From positions 1-28,958 of the forward strand of contig JAURZP010000134.1 in assembly GCA_030653335.1 (NCBI GenBank): a stretch of DNA of 28,958 nt, in the 5' to 3' direction. The notes beneath the pieces were generated by a model. It was not told where the DNA came from. It was given only the letters and a program-made list of their open reading frames with translations, and did not search any database. The position numbers and the translations under genes are program-made. Within the stretch, counting starts at the first letter, position 1. Each line of letters opens with the position of its first letter. This DNA is from Methanoregula sp. GTDB lineage: Archaea > Halobacteriota > Methanomicrobia > Methanomicrobiales > Methanospirillaceae. Below are positions 18,919 to 26,640 of this stretch, piece after piece.

Positions 18919-19734
18919 TTACTCTAATTCCAGAAGAACCGCACGGTTCCGGTAATACTGGAACAGCTGCTCTGCCCACTCCCGTGCTTTTGGTTCATTG
19001 CTGAATACATCTGCAGAACTGTCGTAAATATGGCTGATCGTTTTATTGAGACCCAGGGAGAGGTGTTTGTCGGTGATCGTGATGCCGAAGTGAAGGGGGT
19101 TATCGACAACCAGGATTTTGAAATTTTTATAGGGTTTGAGCTGCTGGATTTTGTCGAGAAACGGCTCCTGCATCAGGCTTTCCACAACGTTAGGGCTCAC
19201 AACAAGTTCAACCGGGACGCCGGCAATGATCCGTTCGGAGAGCACATCTGCTACCGAGGGACTCATAACAGAGGAGATGCCGTGGATGTACCCCGCCTGC
19301 TTCAGGATCGTCACAAAATGTGAATAGACATGAAACATGTCATCCGTGGTGTCAAATTTCACCTCAGAGCCGATGAGATCGCCGATCTTGTAGAGAAACG
19401 GTTGTGGGATACCCTCGATGTCATGGGTTGCCCAGAATTCCCGGTGTTGCATCAGTTCCCCCATTGTCAGGACAAAATCGCCTATCTTGGTGGCAATGAT
19501 CCGGCCAATGGGTGTGATACGATATCCATGATCACATGGCTCAATGAGGGACACGCGCTCGAGACTTCGGATCTTTGGTATGATCGCCTGGGAAGTACTC
19601 CCGGTCACCTCCCGGAGTTCTGAAAGCTGCTTTGGCCCCCCTACCACTGAAAGTAATATCTGGACCTTCAATCGCGAAGAAAAAATGGATTGGATCTGTT
19701 TGTAGGTGTTGTTATAAACATCCAAGGGCTCCAT
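18919..19734 (-). CDS. Winged-helix regulator with FilR1/DUF1724 domain
   Basis: The 271-residue cytosolic protein has an N-terminal winged helix at about 12-88 (FSSRLKVQILLSVVGGPKQL, then a recognition-helix region STSQAIIPKIRSLE and wing HGYRITPIGR). Its long C-terminal domain, from about 125, resembles the methanogen FilR1 middle/effector domain, with IAGVPVELVVSPNVVESLM and LVVDNPLHFGITITD. Such proteins are common transcription regulators in Methanomicrobia; the ligand here is unknown. A TATA box ends only about 24 nt upstream of the ATG, so the mRNA is probably leaderless. It lies downstream of the UbiA gene on the same strand, and could be cotranscribed or expressed from its own promoter. 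Confidence 0.82.
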   Translation of the reverse strand: MEPLDVYNNTYKQIQSIFSSRLKVQILLSVVGGPKQLSELREVTGSTSQAIIPKIRSLERVSLIEPCDHGYRITPIGRIIATKIGDFVLTMGELMQHREFWATHDIEGIPQPFLYKIGDLIGSEVKFDTTDDMFHVYSHFVTILKQAGYIHGISSVMSPSVADVLSERIIAGVPVELVVSPNVVESLMQEPFLDKIQQLKPYKNFKILVVDNPLHFGITITDKHLSLGLNKTISHIYDSSADVFSNEPKAREWAEQLFQYYRNRAVLLELE

Positions 19735-19757
19735 CGTACTAACTTGGATGAACCGGG

Positions 19758-19767
19758 TATATATTTT
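19758..19767 (-). promoter_or_regulatory. TATA box of the FilR1-type regulator
   Basis: On the minus strand these bases are AAAATATATA, centred about 28 nt from the A of the regulator ATG. That is the distance from TATA to transcription start in archaea, so translation would begin at or within a base or two of the 5' end of the mRNA. Confidence 0.5.
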
Positions 19768-19849
19768 GACCTCTTTTTTTTATCCGGCCCCTGTCAATTT
19801 ATAAGGGAATTATGTTTGTGTGTCCAAAAAAGTGAAAAAATGTGGTTTT

Positions 19850-20788
19850 TCAGACAATCCGGTAGAGCAAGTGAATTGCGATGATTGCCAGTGCGAAACA
19901 GATATACTGCCCGTCCGATATCCCATCGGCGAGAAAATCTATCATACTGACCCGGTCCAGAAGGTACACACAACCGTGCGAGTACATGTTAGCTGCTATG
20001 AGCAAAAGGGAAGTGAAGGGGGGCAGAAAGACCAAACTGAAGAGAACCAGGGGGACTCCTAGTATAAGGAGCACCGCAGAAAGGATACGTTTTGTACGCA
20101 TCTTCCCAAAGATCACCGGAATTGTCCTCACCCCTGCACTGGCATCCCCGATCCTGTCCCGGATGTCCGGGATCAGAGATGCCATAAAGCCCCACATGAA
20201 AAACAGCAGGAAGGTGATCGCTGTCCGGGAATCCGGGCTGCCCTGGTTGAGAAAGACCGGCAGGAAGGATAAGATGACTGCCCAGGAGACCCCGACAACG
20301 ATATTTTTCACCCCAGGGATCTCTTTTAACCTGCGGTAACCGGTCTGTTCAGGAAGACAGCGGAAACTATAGAGGGTACCCAAGAGAAAAGGCGCCGAGG
20401 TTACCAGCAATGACAGGATCCCGTACATGGCGGAGAGAACCAGTGCAAGGACAAGGAAGAGAATGGCTGCGTAAAACAGAACTTTTTCATATCGTTTTGT
20501 AAAGGCAAACCGATCCTGCCGGTTGATTGCATCCTCATCCTCGTCCGTTTTCCTGTTGAGGTTATAGATCGAGAACGCAACAAAGAACGGTATGATTCCC
20601 ATCATCGCGTTCCATGGCACCTGCTGGATGATGCAGGAAACGTATGCCATGGCAACACATTCAAAAGACAGCAGCAGCGAGCTGAAAACGAGGAAATCGT
20701 AGAAATTAACGATTCTGTTCCATGTTTTTCCTGTGTACCGTAACCGATCACTTACTTCCGGTACGCCCCAGTGGGCAGAGATATCCAT
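19850..20788 (-). CDS. UbiA-family prenyltransferase
   Basis: The 312-residue protein has about eight or nine membrane segments. Two Asp-rich motifs mark the UbiA superfamily: YNLNRKTDEDEDAINR (75-90), where N78, D82 and D86 fit the first motif although its usual second Asp is R79, and PDIRDRIGDASAG (207-219), with D208, D211 and D215. UbiA enzymes attach polyprenyl chains to aromatic or lipid acceptors using Mg in the membrane. The acceptor cannot be told here. It is distinct from well-known geranylgeranylglyceryl phosphate prenyltransferases only by impression. Its neighbours are the FilR1-type regulator downstream and an unknown divergent small gene. Confidence 0.8.
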   Translation of the reverse strand: MDISAHWGVPEVSDRLRYTGKTWNRIVNFYDFLVFSSLLLSFECVAMAYVSCIIQQVPWNAMMGIIPFFVAFSIYNLNRKTDEDEDAINRQDRFAFTKRYEKVLFYAAILFLVLALVLSAMYGILSLLVTSAPFLLGTLYSFRCLPEQTGYRRLKEIPGVKNIVVGVSWAVILSFLPVFLNQGSPDSRTAITFLLFFMWGFMASLIPDIRDRIGDASAGVRTIPVIFGKMRTKRILSAVLLILGVPLVLFSLVFLPPFTSLLLIAANMYSHGCVYLLDRVSMIDFLADGISDGQYICFALAIIAIHLLYRIV

Positions 20789-20993
20789 ATAAGGATAAGC
20801 TCGGGAAAAAAAGTTAACATTGATTATGTTGATGAAAGTTAATCGCAGCGATGAATTTGAAAACCCGTGATAAATATGTCACTCCATTACTAAACGTTCA
20901 GAAGTAAAGAAATATTTATCGAATACTGATATCCCCGTAAATCGGTACCTGAAAAATTGAGTATCCGGGATATTGGGAGGGGCAAATCTGCGC

Positions 20994-21026
20994 ATGAACG
21001 ATTCCACGATCCATGAGGTCCCATGA
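20994..21026 (+). CDS. Possible 10-residue leader peptide
   Basis: ATG at 20994 follows a strong GGGAGGGG (20975-20982) at 11 nt and encodes MNDSTIHEVP. Its TGA (21024-21026) overlaps the ATG of the next gene (21023) as ATGA. A possible TATA box AAATATTTATC (20909-20919) lies upstream. The better ribosome site belongs to this mini-frame, so it may couple translation of the next gene. A sequencing or decay frameshift joining the two is the alternative. Confidence 0.35.
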   Translation: MNDSTIHEVP

Positions 21027-21415
21027 TTCCGGAAAAAGAGGAGCGGGACCGGGTTGAAGCATTCTTTCAGATCCTGCTGATTGGCGAACGGTTTACCTCA
21101 TCTTTACTGGAGAACCAGAAAAAATATCTCCGGGAACTTCTCCGGAACTGCGGGATAACCCTTAACAGTTCAGATTTTATGATCCTTGACCACAGCCGGA
21201 TCGGGAATTCAACGATTACGATTGCCAGATATACCCTTGATTATGAGCATGACGGGGATGCAACAGGAAAAAGGGTCTGCATTGAAGGTTCGGTTGTCAT
21301 GGAGACCGATGAACTTGGCAACAGACAAATCAGGATCTCTTCAAAGACAGACCCGTTCATGCTTAATTTTAATACAACTCATTCCGAAGCCTCCCTGATC
21401 AGCGGTAAAATCTGA
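21023..21415 (+). CDS. Hypothetical protein, 130 residues
   Basis: A soluble mixed alpha/beta protein with no signal or membrane segment. The first half is helical (ERDRVEAFFQILLIGERFT and onward, LENQKKYLRELLRNC). The second half is strand-rich (NSTITIARYTLDYEHD, RVCIEGSVVMETDELG, RQIRISSKTDP). No family is recognised. Coding character is good: balanced composition and a complete frame. The start overlaps the 10-residue leader frame by ATGA; its own GAGGT is only 3 nt away. Confidence 0.65.
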   Translation: MIPEKEERDRVEAFFQILLIGERFTSSLLENQKKYLRELLRNCGITLNSSDFMILDHSRIGNSTITIARYTLDYEHDGDATGKRVCIEGSVVMETDELGNRQIRISSKTDPFMLNFNTTHSEASLISGKI

Positions 21416-21604
21416 TACGGTCTGATGATTTTTTCTGTCAACTTCGCCATCACAGGGATCTTGACTTTGTCACCAGCACAGCGAGATCGAAAAAAAAGTA
21501 TGATGCATCGTATGGGTACCGGAGAATTAAGTTCGCACAAAGCCTTTTACCGGCTGTAACAGGAAGGTCAACAAAAACACCCGATCTCAATCTGAAATCA
21601 TTCA

Positions 21605-21919
21605 TTGAATTGGGACCCGGCGATATTTTATGCAATAAGCATCAGCGTCTCCGTGGGCCTTGCGCTACTCTACAGCACGGTTTTTCACATCCTGCGGACC
21701 GGTATTCCGGGAGCGGGGATCCGTAAGGGCATCAATTACGGTATCCTGATGTTCCTCCTCTCGGGTTTCCCGTCAATGCTGGGCATGTGGATGCTCATCA
21801 ACCTGCCGGCGAAATTCTTCATCGCAGGACTGGTATTTGGCATTATCCATTACCTTGTTGGTGGCGTAATCATTGCCTGGGCGTTCCAGAGGTACGGGAG
21901 CATGCCCACTGCTGCCTGA
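21605..21919 (+). CDS. Small membrane protein, possibly missing its N-terminus
   Basis: The 104-residue protein has three predicted membrane helices at about 8-30, 44-66 and 70-93, with a conserved-looking core GIRKGINYGILMFLLSGFPS and NLPAKFFIAGLVFGIIHYLV. It resembles small membrane proteins of methanogens that are usually longer. The frame here begins at TTG just four codons after an in-frame stop (21593-21595), with no ribosome site, so an N-terminal piece may have been lost. The function is unknown. Confidence 0.55.
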   Translation: MNWDPAIFYAISISVSVGLALLYSTVFHILRTGIPGAGIRKGINYGILMFLLSGFPSMLGMWMLINLPAKFFIAGLVFGIIHYLVGGVIIAWAFQRYGSMPTAA

Positions 21920-21979
21920 GGGGTCATTGTCCTTTCAGGATTTATCCCTTTATAACCTGCAAATACCGTTTTTTTGTTC

Positions 21980-22339
21980 TCACTCGCTGCAGTAAACCTG
22001 TGCCGGTTCGAGGATCCCGGGATATGTTTCCCGGCAGGACTTCCGTGCAAGATAGCAGAGGTGACAAGCGTTCGCGACACCAGCCGGTGGAATAAAGCCC
22101 AGAAACCGGGCCAGTGACTCCGGCGAAATATCGATTGAAACGAATTGTGCGTGAGGGCTGTTGCCTGCGAGGAGCAGGGTCTGGGCGCCGACTCCGCATC
22201 CCGCTTCGAGAACCGTACTGCCGGGCGGATAGCTGGTGCCTTCATTCAGCAGAAAACCGAGCCCGGATGCCTGGTCATGCAGCCGCTCAGATTCGCGATC
22301 CGACCGCCCATGGACATAGGAACGAGGACTCGTACTCAT
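21980..22339 (-). pseudogene. Truncated SAM-dependent methyltransferase
   Basis: The start is good: ATG with AGGAG 6 nt before it, then YVHGRSDRESERLHDQA, and class I motif I VLEAGCGVGAQT (43-54), followed by FVSIDISPES (67-76) with the ribose-binding Asp D70. After ESLARF the expected motif II/III and the rest of the Rossmann fold are missing. The frame ends at 119 residues, where family members have 200-280. Neither other frame restores the C-terminal half. It is therefore a 5' remnant, probably inactive. Confidence 0.6.
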
Positions 22340-22483
22340 GATTTACTCCTGATCGAACTGATTAGCCTGATGATTCTTTGGATCATTTATCAGGATGTAC
22401 TTGCCGGGATGATAGTACTTATTACTGCATCACGTTTGTGGTTTTTATCATCTGAAATGTCGGCAATAATGACACGTCGTCAA

Positions 22484-22515
22484 AGTGGCCATAGCTGTTA
22501 AGAAACACCGGGTCT
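22484..22515 (+). pseudogene. 5S rRNA fragment in the 22340-22750 gap
   Basis: AGTGGCCATAGCT, then GAAACACC, then GGTCT line up with 5S positions from the 5' third, 26 of 32 bases matching the operon or second copy. Similarity stops on both sides. The remainder of the gap between the methyltransferase remnant and the cysteine-rich protein (22340-22750) holds no gene. It includes a T/A-rich run near 22568-22580. Confidence 0.6.
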
Positions 22516-22750
22516 TGTCGGGTTCCTTACCTGTGTGATGACTTATTCTGATCTGATGTGCTGATGATTTTTTTTTTAAAAATTGTAAGAATGTTCTGTT
22601 TTAAAAATCTCTGGATTATTGCTCCATCCGTTTTGCCCTGCTCGCCATCTATTCCGGAAGTGAACAACATTAATAAACACCGCGGGCAATGCACTCGTAA
22701 TGAAATAACCATCGGCCAATAGGCTGAGGTTTAGGGATGGGGAATTGTAT

Positions 22751-24496
22751 ATGAGAATTACGTGGAAGATCGTGGCAGCAGCACTGCTCCTGTTCATTAT
22801 CGCTGTGCCGGCAGTCCTTGCGGCGACGTCCTGTACAGATGGTTGCAGTTGCATGGCTCCCGAAGATGCAAAGAACAAGGGGTATTCTTACTGCCAGGGA
22901 AAAGAGACACCCTGCGGCACTGATAATCTCGGAAGAAAGTTGTACTGTTTCAGTATAGTGTCAATGACATCCGTGATTACACCTGCTATTCTGTATCAGA
23001 CTCCGGCAGCGACCAGCTGCGTGCAGGGATGCGAATGCATGGCTGAATCTGATGCAAAAGTGAAGTTCGGGGGATTGTACCAGCGGTGCTCTGATACGGT
23101 ATGCGGGTACATGCAGAGCGCCAGTGTTGCAGGTACATCAAACGCAGCGAACATCGTAATGCCGAAGTACTGCTTTAAGAAGCTTGAGCAGGAGACTACG
23201 GTTTCGGCCACGCCGGCAACAGCCTGCCCGGCAGGTTGTGCATGCCTGAACGATGCGGATGCAAAGGCAAAATTCAATGGGGCGTTCGAGCGCTGTTCCA
23301 ATACAGCCTGTGGGTATGACCAGACATCGGTTTCGGTTTCCACCCGCTATTGTTACCGGACCGTTTTATCCACAACGACTATGGGTGGCACGGTCCCGGT
23401 CGTTTCTCAGGGCTGTCCTGATGGCTGCGGCTGCATGAGCGATGAAGAGGGACAGAAAATCGGGTACTCGTACTGCAACGGTGTCCAGAAAATCTGCGGG
23501 TACCAGTCGTGGACGGGAACGACAGCCTCGACCAGCGGGCAGCGGCCCCTATACTGTTACGGTAAGGGGACTCTCTCTACCTGTGGTGGAGGATGCGAAT
23601 GCATGAGCGAAGCTACTGCTGTCAAGAAGTTCGGGACGTACCAGTTCTGCTCGAATACGATCTGTGGATACGAAAAGTCCGCTACTACCGGAACGATCAG
23701 CATGACTTCAAATGTACCTGTCGCTTCTGCAGTCATATCCCAATACTGTATCATGAAAGCCGGGGTTCCGGTGAATGTGACCGGATGCAGTTACAACAAA
23801 GAGAAGCAGGCCTGCACCGGAACCTGCACGGCCAACACCGGCTGCGTAATGGTAGGCACTGAGAAGAACTCTGCCACCGGCGAAGAGACCCCGATATGCA
23901 AGTGCCAGCCCGGATCGTGCTCCTTTGATTATTCTCTCGACACCTGTACAGGCAGTTGTCCCTTAACCGGGCAGGCCTGCCAGGTAAATACCATGTCAAA
24001 GGATCCCCTAACCGGAAAAACCCTCTTTGCCGAATGTCACTGCAAAGCTGGAGGGACTGCCGTCGTCGCAACCCCTCAGGTAGCAGGTGTGGGAAATGCA
24101 ACAGGAGCCGGAGCATCCGTCACTGCGATAAAACCCTGTGGCTGCGACCCGGCTACGAACATATGTACCGGCACCTGTGACGGGAACGGCGTTTGTACTC
24201 CGGCAAAGACCACTACTGACGCAGCAGGAAAGGTTCTCTGCGTTGATTGCCAGTGCACTACTGGCTGCAGCTACGTTCAGGCAACGAACACCTGCACCGG
24301 CTCCTGTATCGGGGGAGGGGTGTGCCAGCTGGTGACCGCAAAAGACCCGGTAACCGGGGTGGAGAAGACCGGATGTTCCTGTGGGAATGCCGTGACGGGC
24401 GCGACACCGGTACCGGTGCCCGTGTATACCTCTGCAGTCGCCGATCCATTCACTAACCTTGGGAACATTTTCCGATCATTCTTCGGCTGGAAGTAA
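22751..24496 (+). CDS. Secreted cysteine-rich repeat protein
   Basis: The 581-residue protein starts at ATG 22751, after GGGATGGGG; a TTG two codons earlier is less likely. The signal peptide is residues 1-25 (hydrophobic IVAAALLLFIIAVPAVLA). The mature part holds two repeat classes. Five N-terminal repeats, each with six cysteines, follow C-x3-C-x-C-[ML]...DA.KK..G.Y..C-x5-C-G-Y...YC. Four C-terminal repeats contain C-T-G-[TS]-C and end in a C-x-C pair. I count 56 cysteines, about a tenth of the residues. A proline/valine tail ends in FFGWK with no membrane anchor or sortase signal. Disulphide-bonded surface or extracellular structure is likely; no enzyme motif is seen. I know no named family for the five-repeat unit. 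Confidence 0.85.
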   Translation: MRITWKIVAAALLLFIIAVPAVLAATSCTDGCSCMAPEDAKNKGYSYCQGKETPCGTDNLGRKLYCFSIVSMTSVITPAILYQTPAATSCVQGCECMAESDAKVKFGGLYQRCSDTVCGYMQSASVAGTSNAANIVMPKYCFKKLEQETTVSATPATACPAGCACLNDADAKAKFNGAFERCSNTACGYDQTSVSVSTRYCYRTVLSTTTMGGTVPVVSQGCPDGCGCMSDEEGQKIGYSYCNGVQKICGYQSWTGTTASTSGQRPLYCYGKGTLSTCGGGCECMSEATAVKKFGTYQFCSNTICGYEKSATTGTISMTSNVPVASAVISQYCIMKAGVPVNVTGCSYNKEKQACTGTCTANTGCVMVGTEKNSATGEETPICKCQPGSCSFDYSLDTCTGSCPLTGQACQVNTMSKDPLTGKTLFAECHCKAGGTAVVATPQVAGVGNATGAGASVTAIKPCGCDPATNICTGTCDGNGVCTPAKTTTDAAGKVLCVDCQCTTGCSYVQATNTCTGSCIGGGVCQLVTAKDPVTGVEKTGCSCGNAVTGATPVPVPVYTSAVADPFTNLGNIFRSFFGWK

Positions 24497-24598
24497 CTCA
24501 AAACTGTATATATACGGGCATTCGAGATCAAGATTGTAAAAAGAGCTCCTCCACGGCTCGATCAGCATCATCTCTTGGGAAGCGCCTAGCTGGAAATT

Positions 24599-24626
24599 CC
24601 TGCTGATAAAAAAAGTTATTAGCAGG
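24599..24626. terminator. Hairpin between convergent genes
   Basis: CCTGCTGATAA (24599-24609) pairs with TTATTAGCAGG (24616-24626) over an AAAAAG loop, an 11-bp stem with one wobble. It lies between the converging ends of the cysteine-rich protein and the lipoprotein genes, which suits a shared terminator. Confidence 0.55.
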
Positions 24627-24630
24627 GATC

Positions 24631-25200
24631 TTATCCCCAGCCGTTTAGTTCCATGACTACATCACCATCTTTTGATGGAGACATGAATTTTACAAATGTC
24701 GGGACGCCGGGTGCCGTCCAGTAATAGATCTTCTGTCCCTCTGAAGTGATCATATATTTGGTGGCTGCCGGGTAGGTGCCTGCACCGACAGATACCGGTT
24801 CAACACCCACAAAGGTGAACTTGACATCGGATTTAACATCCGCGGGGTTGCTTGAGGATGGCTGTCCACTGGTCTGACCTGTTGATGAACAATCCATTGT
24901 CATACTCCCGCCGGGTAAATCTTTTCCTTCGATTCGCATGGTGCATTTCCCTGACTTTTCAAATTTCATATATGTTGCCATTCCGGCTGTGGCCATCTTA
25001 TACTCAATCCAGTTATAAGATGCGCCAGCCCCAAAGATGTTTGCACCAGTGACTTCAGATCCTGCCGACGGAGCTGCAGATCCCCCCGATGGTGCACCGC
25101 CGGCTGCTGGTGTAGCCGGACCGGAACTGGTACAACCTGCAATCGAGACTGCAATCATCAATAAGATAATTGCAATTAAACTGATGTGTGAAAATTTCAT
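24631..25200 (-). CDS. Lipoprotein of unknown function
   Basis: The 189-residue protein begins after GGGAGGAT with good spacing. The signal peptide ends in the lipobox SIAGC, so C23 is probably lipidated. A Gly/Ala/Pro/Ser-rich linker (24-50) leads to a strand-rich domain with two cysteines (KCTMRIEG and MDCSSTG) and a C-terminal YYWTAPGVPTFVKF block. Similar small lipoproteins are frequent in Methanomicrobiales, but no function is known to me. It is divergent from the PEGA gene and convergent with the cysteine-rich gene. Confidence 0.8.
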   Translation of the reverse strand: MKFSHISLIAIILLMIAVSIAGCTSSGPATPAAGGAPSGGSAAPSAGSEVTGANIFGAGASYNWIEYKMATAGMATYMKFEKSGKCTMRIEGKDLPGGSMTMDCSSTGQTSGQPSSSNPADVKSDVKFTFVGVEPVSVGAGTYPAATKYMITSEGQKIYYWTAPGVPTFVKFMSPSKDGDVVMELNGWG

Positions 25201-25566
25201 TGACTTATCCTCCCTGTACCTTTAAAAGTCCCTGCAACCCCTCACACTCGTCTGGGATTGTGTGATAACGGGTTTAAGTGTTACTATCAGTCGGCTCCTA
25301 TTAAAAAATACCGACATCTCAAATCCACTTCATTCCGGAAAATCCAGCACGCGAGATCTTAGTTCTGATAATCCGGATTAAAAAAAAAGCGTAACCTCAC
25401 ACCCCGCAAGTTTTAAAGATCTTTATTAAAAAACAGGGGGACAATTTTGTTTTTTCTCTGTAAACTGTGAAATACGCACATTCAACTTCGCATGGTTTTT
25501 GCCACTACGGAGAATTTTTAACATCATTTCTACAAAGATGAAGTACTCATAAAGGAGATCTTTTAA
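25201..25566. other. Divergent promoter region between lipoprotein and PEGA genes
   Basis: AT-rich DNA without a gene. For the plus strand, GAATTTTTAAC near 25511-25521 is a plausible TATA region, and AAAGGAGAT (25551-25559) is the ribosome site of the PEGA gene. For the minus strand, GGGAGGAT just above 25200 is the lipoprotein ribosome site, and an AT run near 25300-25310 may be its TATA box. Confidence 0.4.
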
Positions 25567-26541
25567 ATGAAGCACCAGTATCTGTTGTTAGTTATTCTGG
25601 GAATTGCAGCACTCACCTGTTTTCTGCCTGCCTCTGCTGAAGATACAGGCGGCGATCAGGGATGGTACGTGATCCACTGCAATGTGTACGGGGCAAATAT
25701 CTATCTCGATGAAAAATTTGTCGGAACCACCCCGATGGGTAGCCTGACAGTACCGGCACTCACAACCGGAACACCATACAAAACGCTTCGCGTCCAGAAA
25801 TATGGCTATGCAACGTTTGTTGATTCCATTACAAAAGTTCCCGTCAAGGGTGGACTGGTTGACCTGTATGCAACCTTAAACGAACTGCCTCCGGCAACCC
25901 CGGCTGCAATCGGCGGGGATATGGGATGGTATATTGTCCATTGCAATGTTGATGGTGCAACCGTTCTGCTCGATGAGGCGAATAAAGGCGAGATATCCCA
26001 GGGTGTGGTCTATGTCCCGGTCTATTCAACTGCCACCCCTTACACATCTTTCACCGTTAAGAAGGATGGTTACAACCTCTTTAAGGGGGCCATCAGCCGT
26101 GTTCCCTTAAAAGGTGAGAGCATTGATCTCTATGCAACTATCAACCCGGTTGCCACAACTGTGGCAACCCCGGCAAGTATTGGTGGCGATATCGGGTGGT
26201 ACAATGTCCACTCCAATGTTGACGGGGCGACTGTCACGTTTGGCAACGATGTCAAGGGGAAAATCTCCAAGGGAACGCTCAGCGTCCAGGTGTTTGTTAC
26301 CGGCACCCCCTACCGGGCATTTACGGTCGAAAAAACCGGATACGTCCCGTACACCGGAACGATCGCCCTTAACCCGGCAAAAGGACAGACCGTTGACCTT
26401 TATGCAACCTTAAACGCAGAACCTGCAACAACGCAACCGACCACGGTTCCCGTCACGAAGTCCGCGCTACCCCCGGCAATCGCCGGAATCGCGCTGCTCA
26501 TCGTTGGATGCGCTGCATTGTCGATAAAGACCCGGAAATAA
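25567..26541 (+). CDS. Triple PEGA-domain surface protein
   Basis: The 324-residue protein has a signal peptide (1-24, cut after ASA) and three tandem repeats of about 77 residues (28-105, 116-192, 206-283). Each starts with GGD.GWY..H.NV.GA, has a centre with GTP/TPY...TV.K.GY, and ends in DLYATLN, and they are joined by Pro/Thr linkers. The repeats are PEGA-like beta domains, known in S-layer-associated proteins. A Thr-rich stalk (285-300) precedes a C-terminal membrane helix (302-320) and KTRK tail. It is therefore anchored with its repeats outside the cell. A ligand or partner cannot be deduced. AAAGGAGAT gives a strong start. Confidence 0.87.
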   Translation: MKHQYLLLVILGIAALTCFLPASAEDTGGDQGWYVIHCNVYGANIYLDEKFVGTTPMGSLTVPALTTGTPYKTLRVQKYGYATFVDSITKVPVKGGLVDLYATLNELPPATPAAIGGDMGWYIVHCNVDGATVLLDEANKGEISQGVVYVPVYSTATPYTSFTVKKDGYNLFKGAISRVPLKGESIDLYATINPVATTVATPASIGGDIGWYNVHSNVDGATVTFGNDVKGKISKGTLSVQVFVTGTPYRAFTVEKTGYVPYTGTIALNPAKGQTVDLYATLNAEPATTQPTTVPVTKSALPPAIAGIALLIVGCAALSIKTRK

Positions 26542-26640
26542 CTTTTTTTACACTCTTGTTACGGTATCCGGTTATATCCCGTTTTTAGCGCATGGTGCAC
26601 CCCCTTACTTTATTTCCCTGTCTCACCAAATCCAGACATA

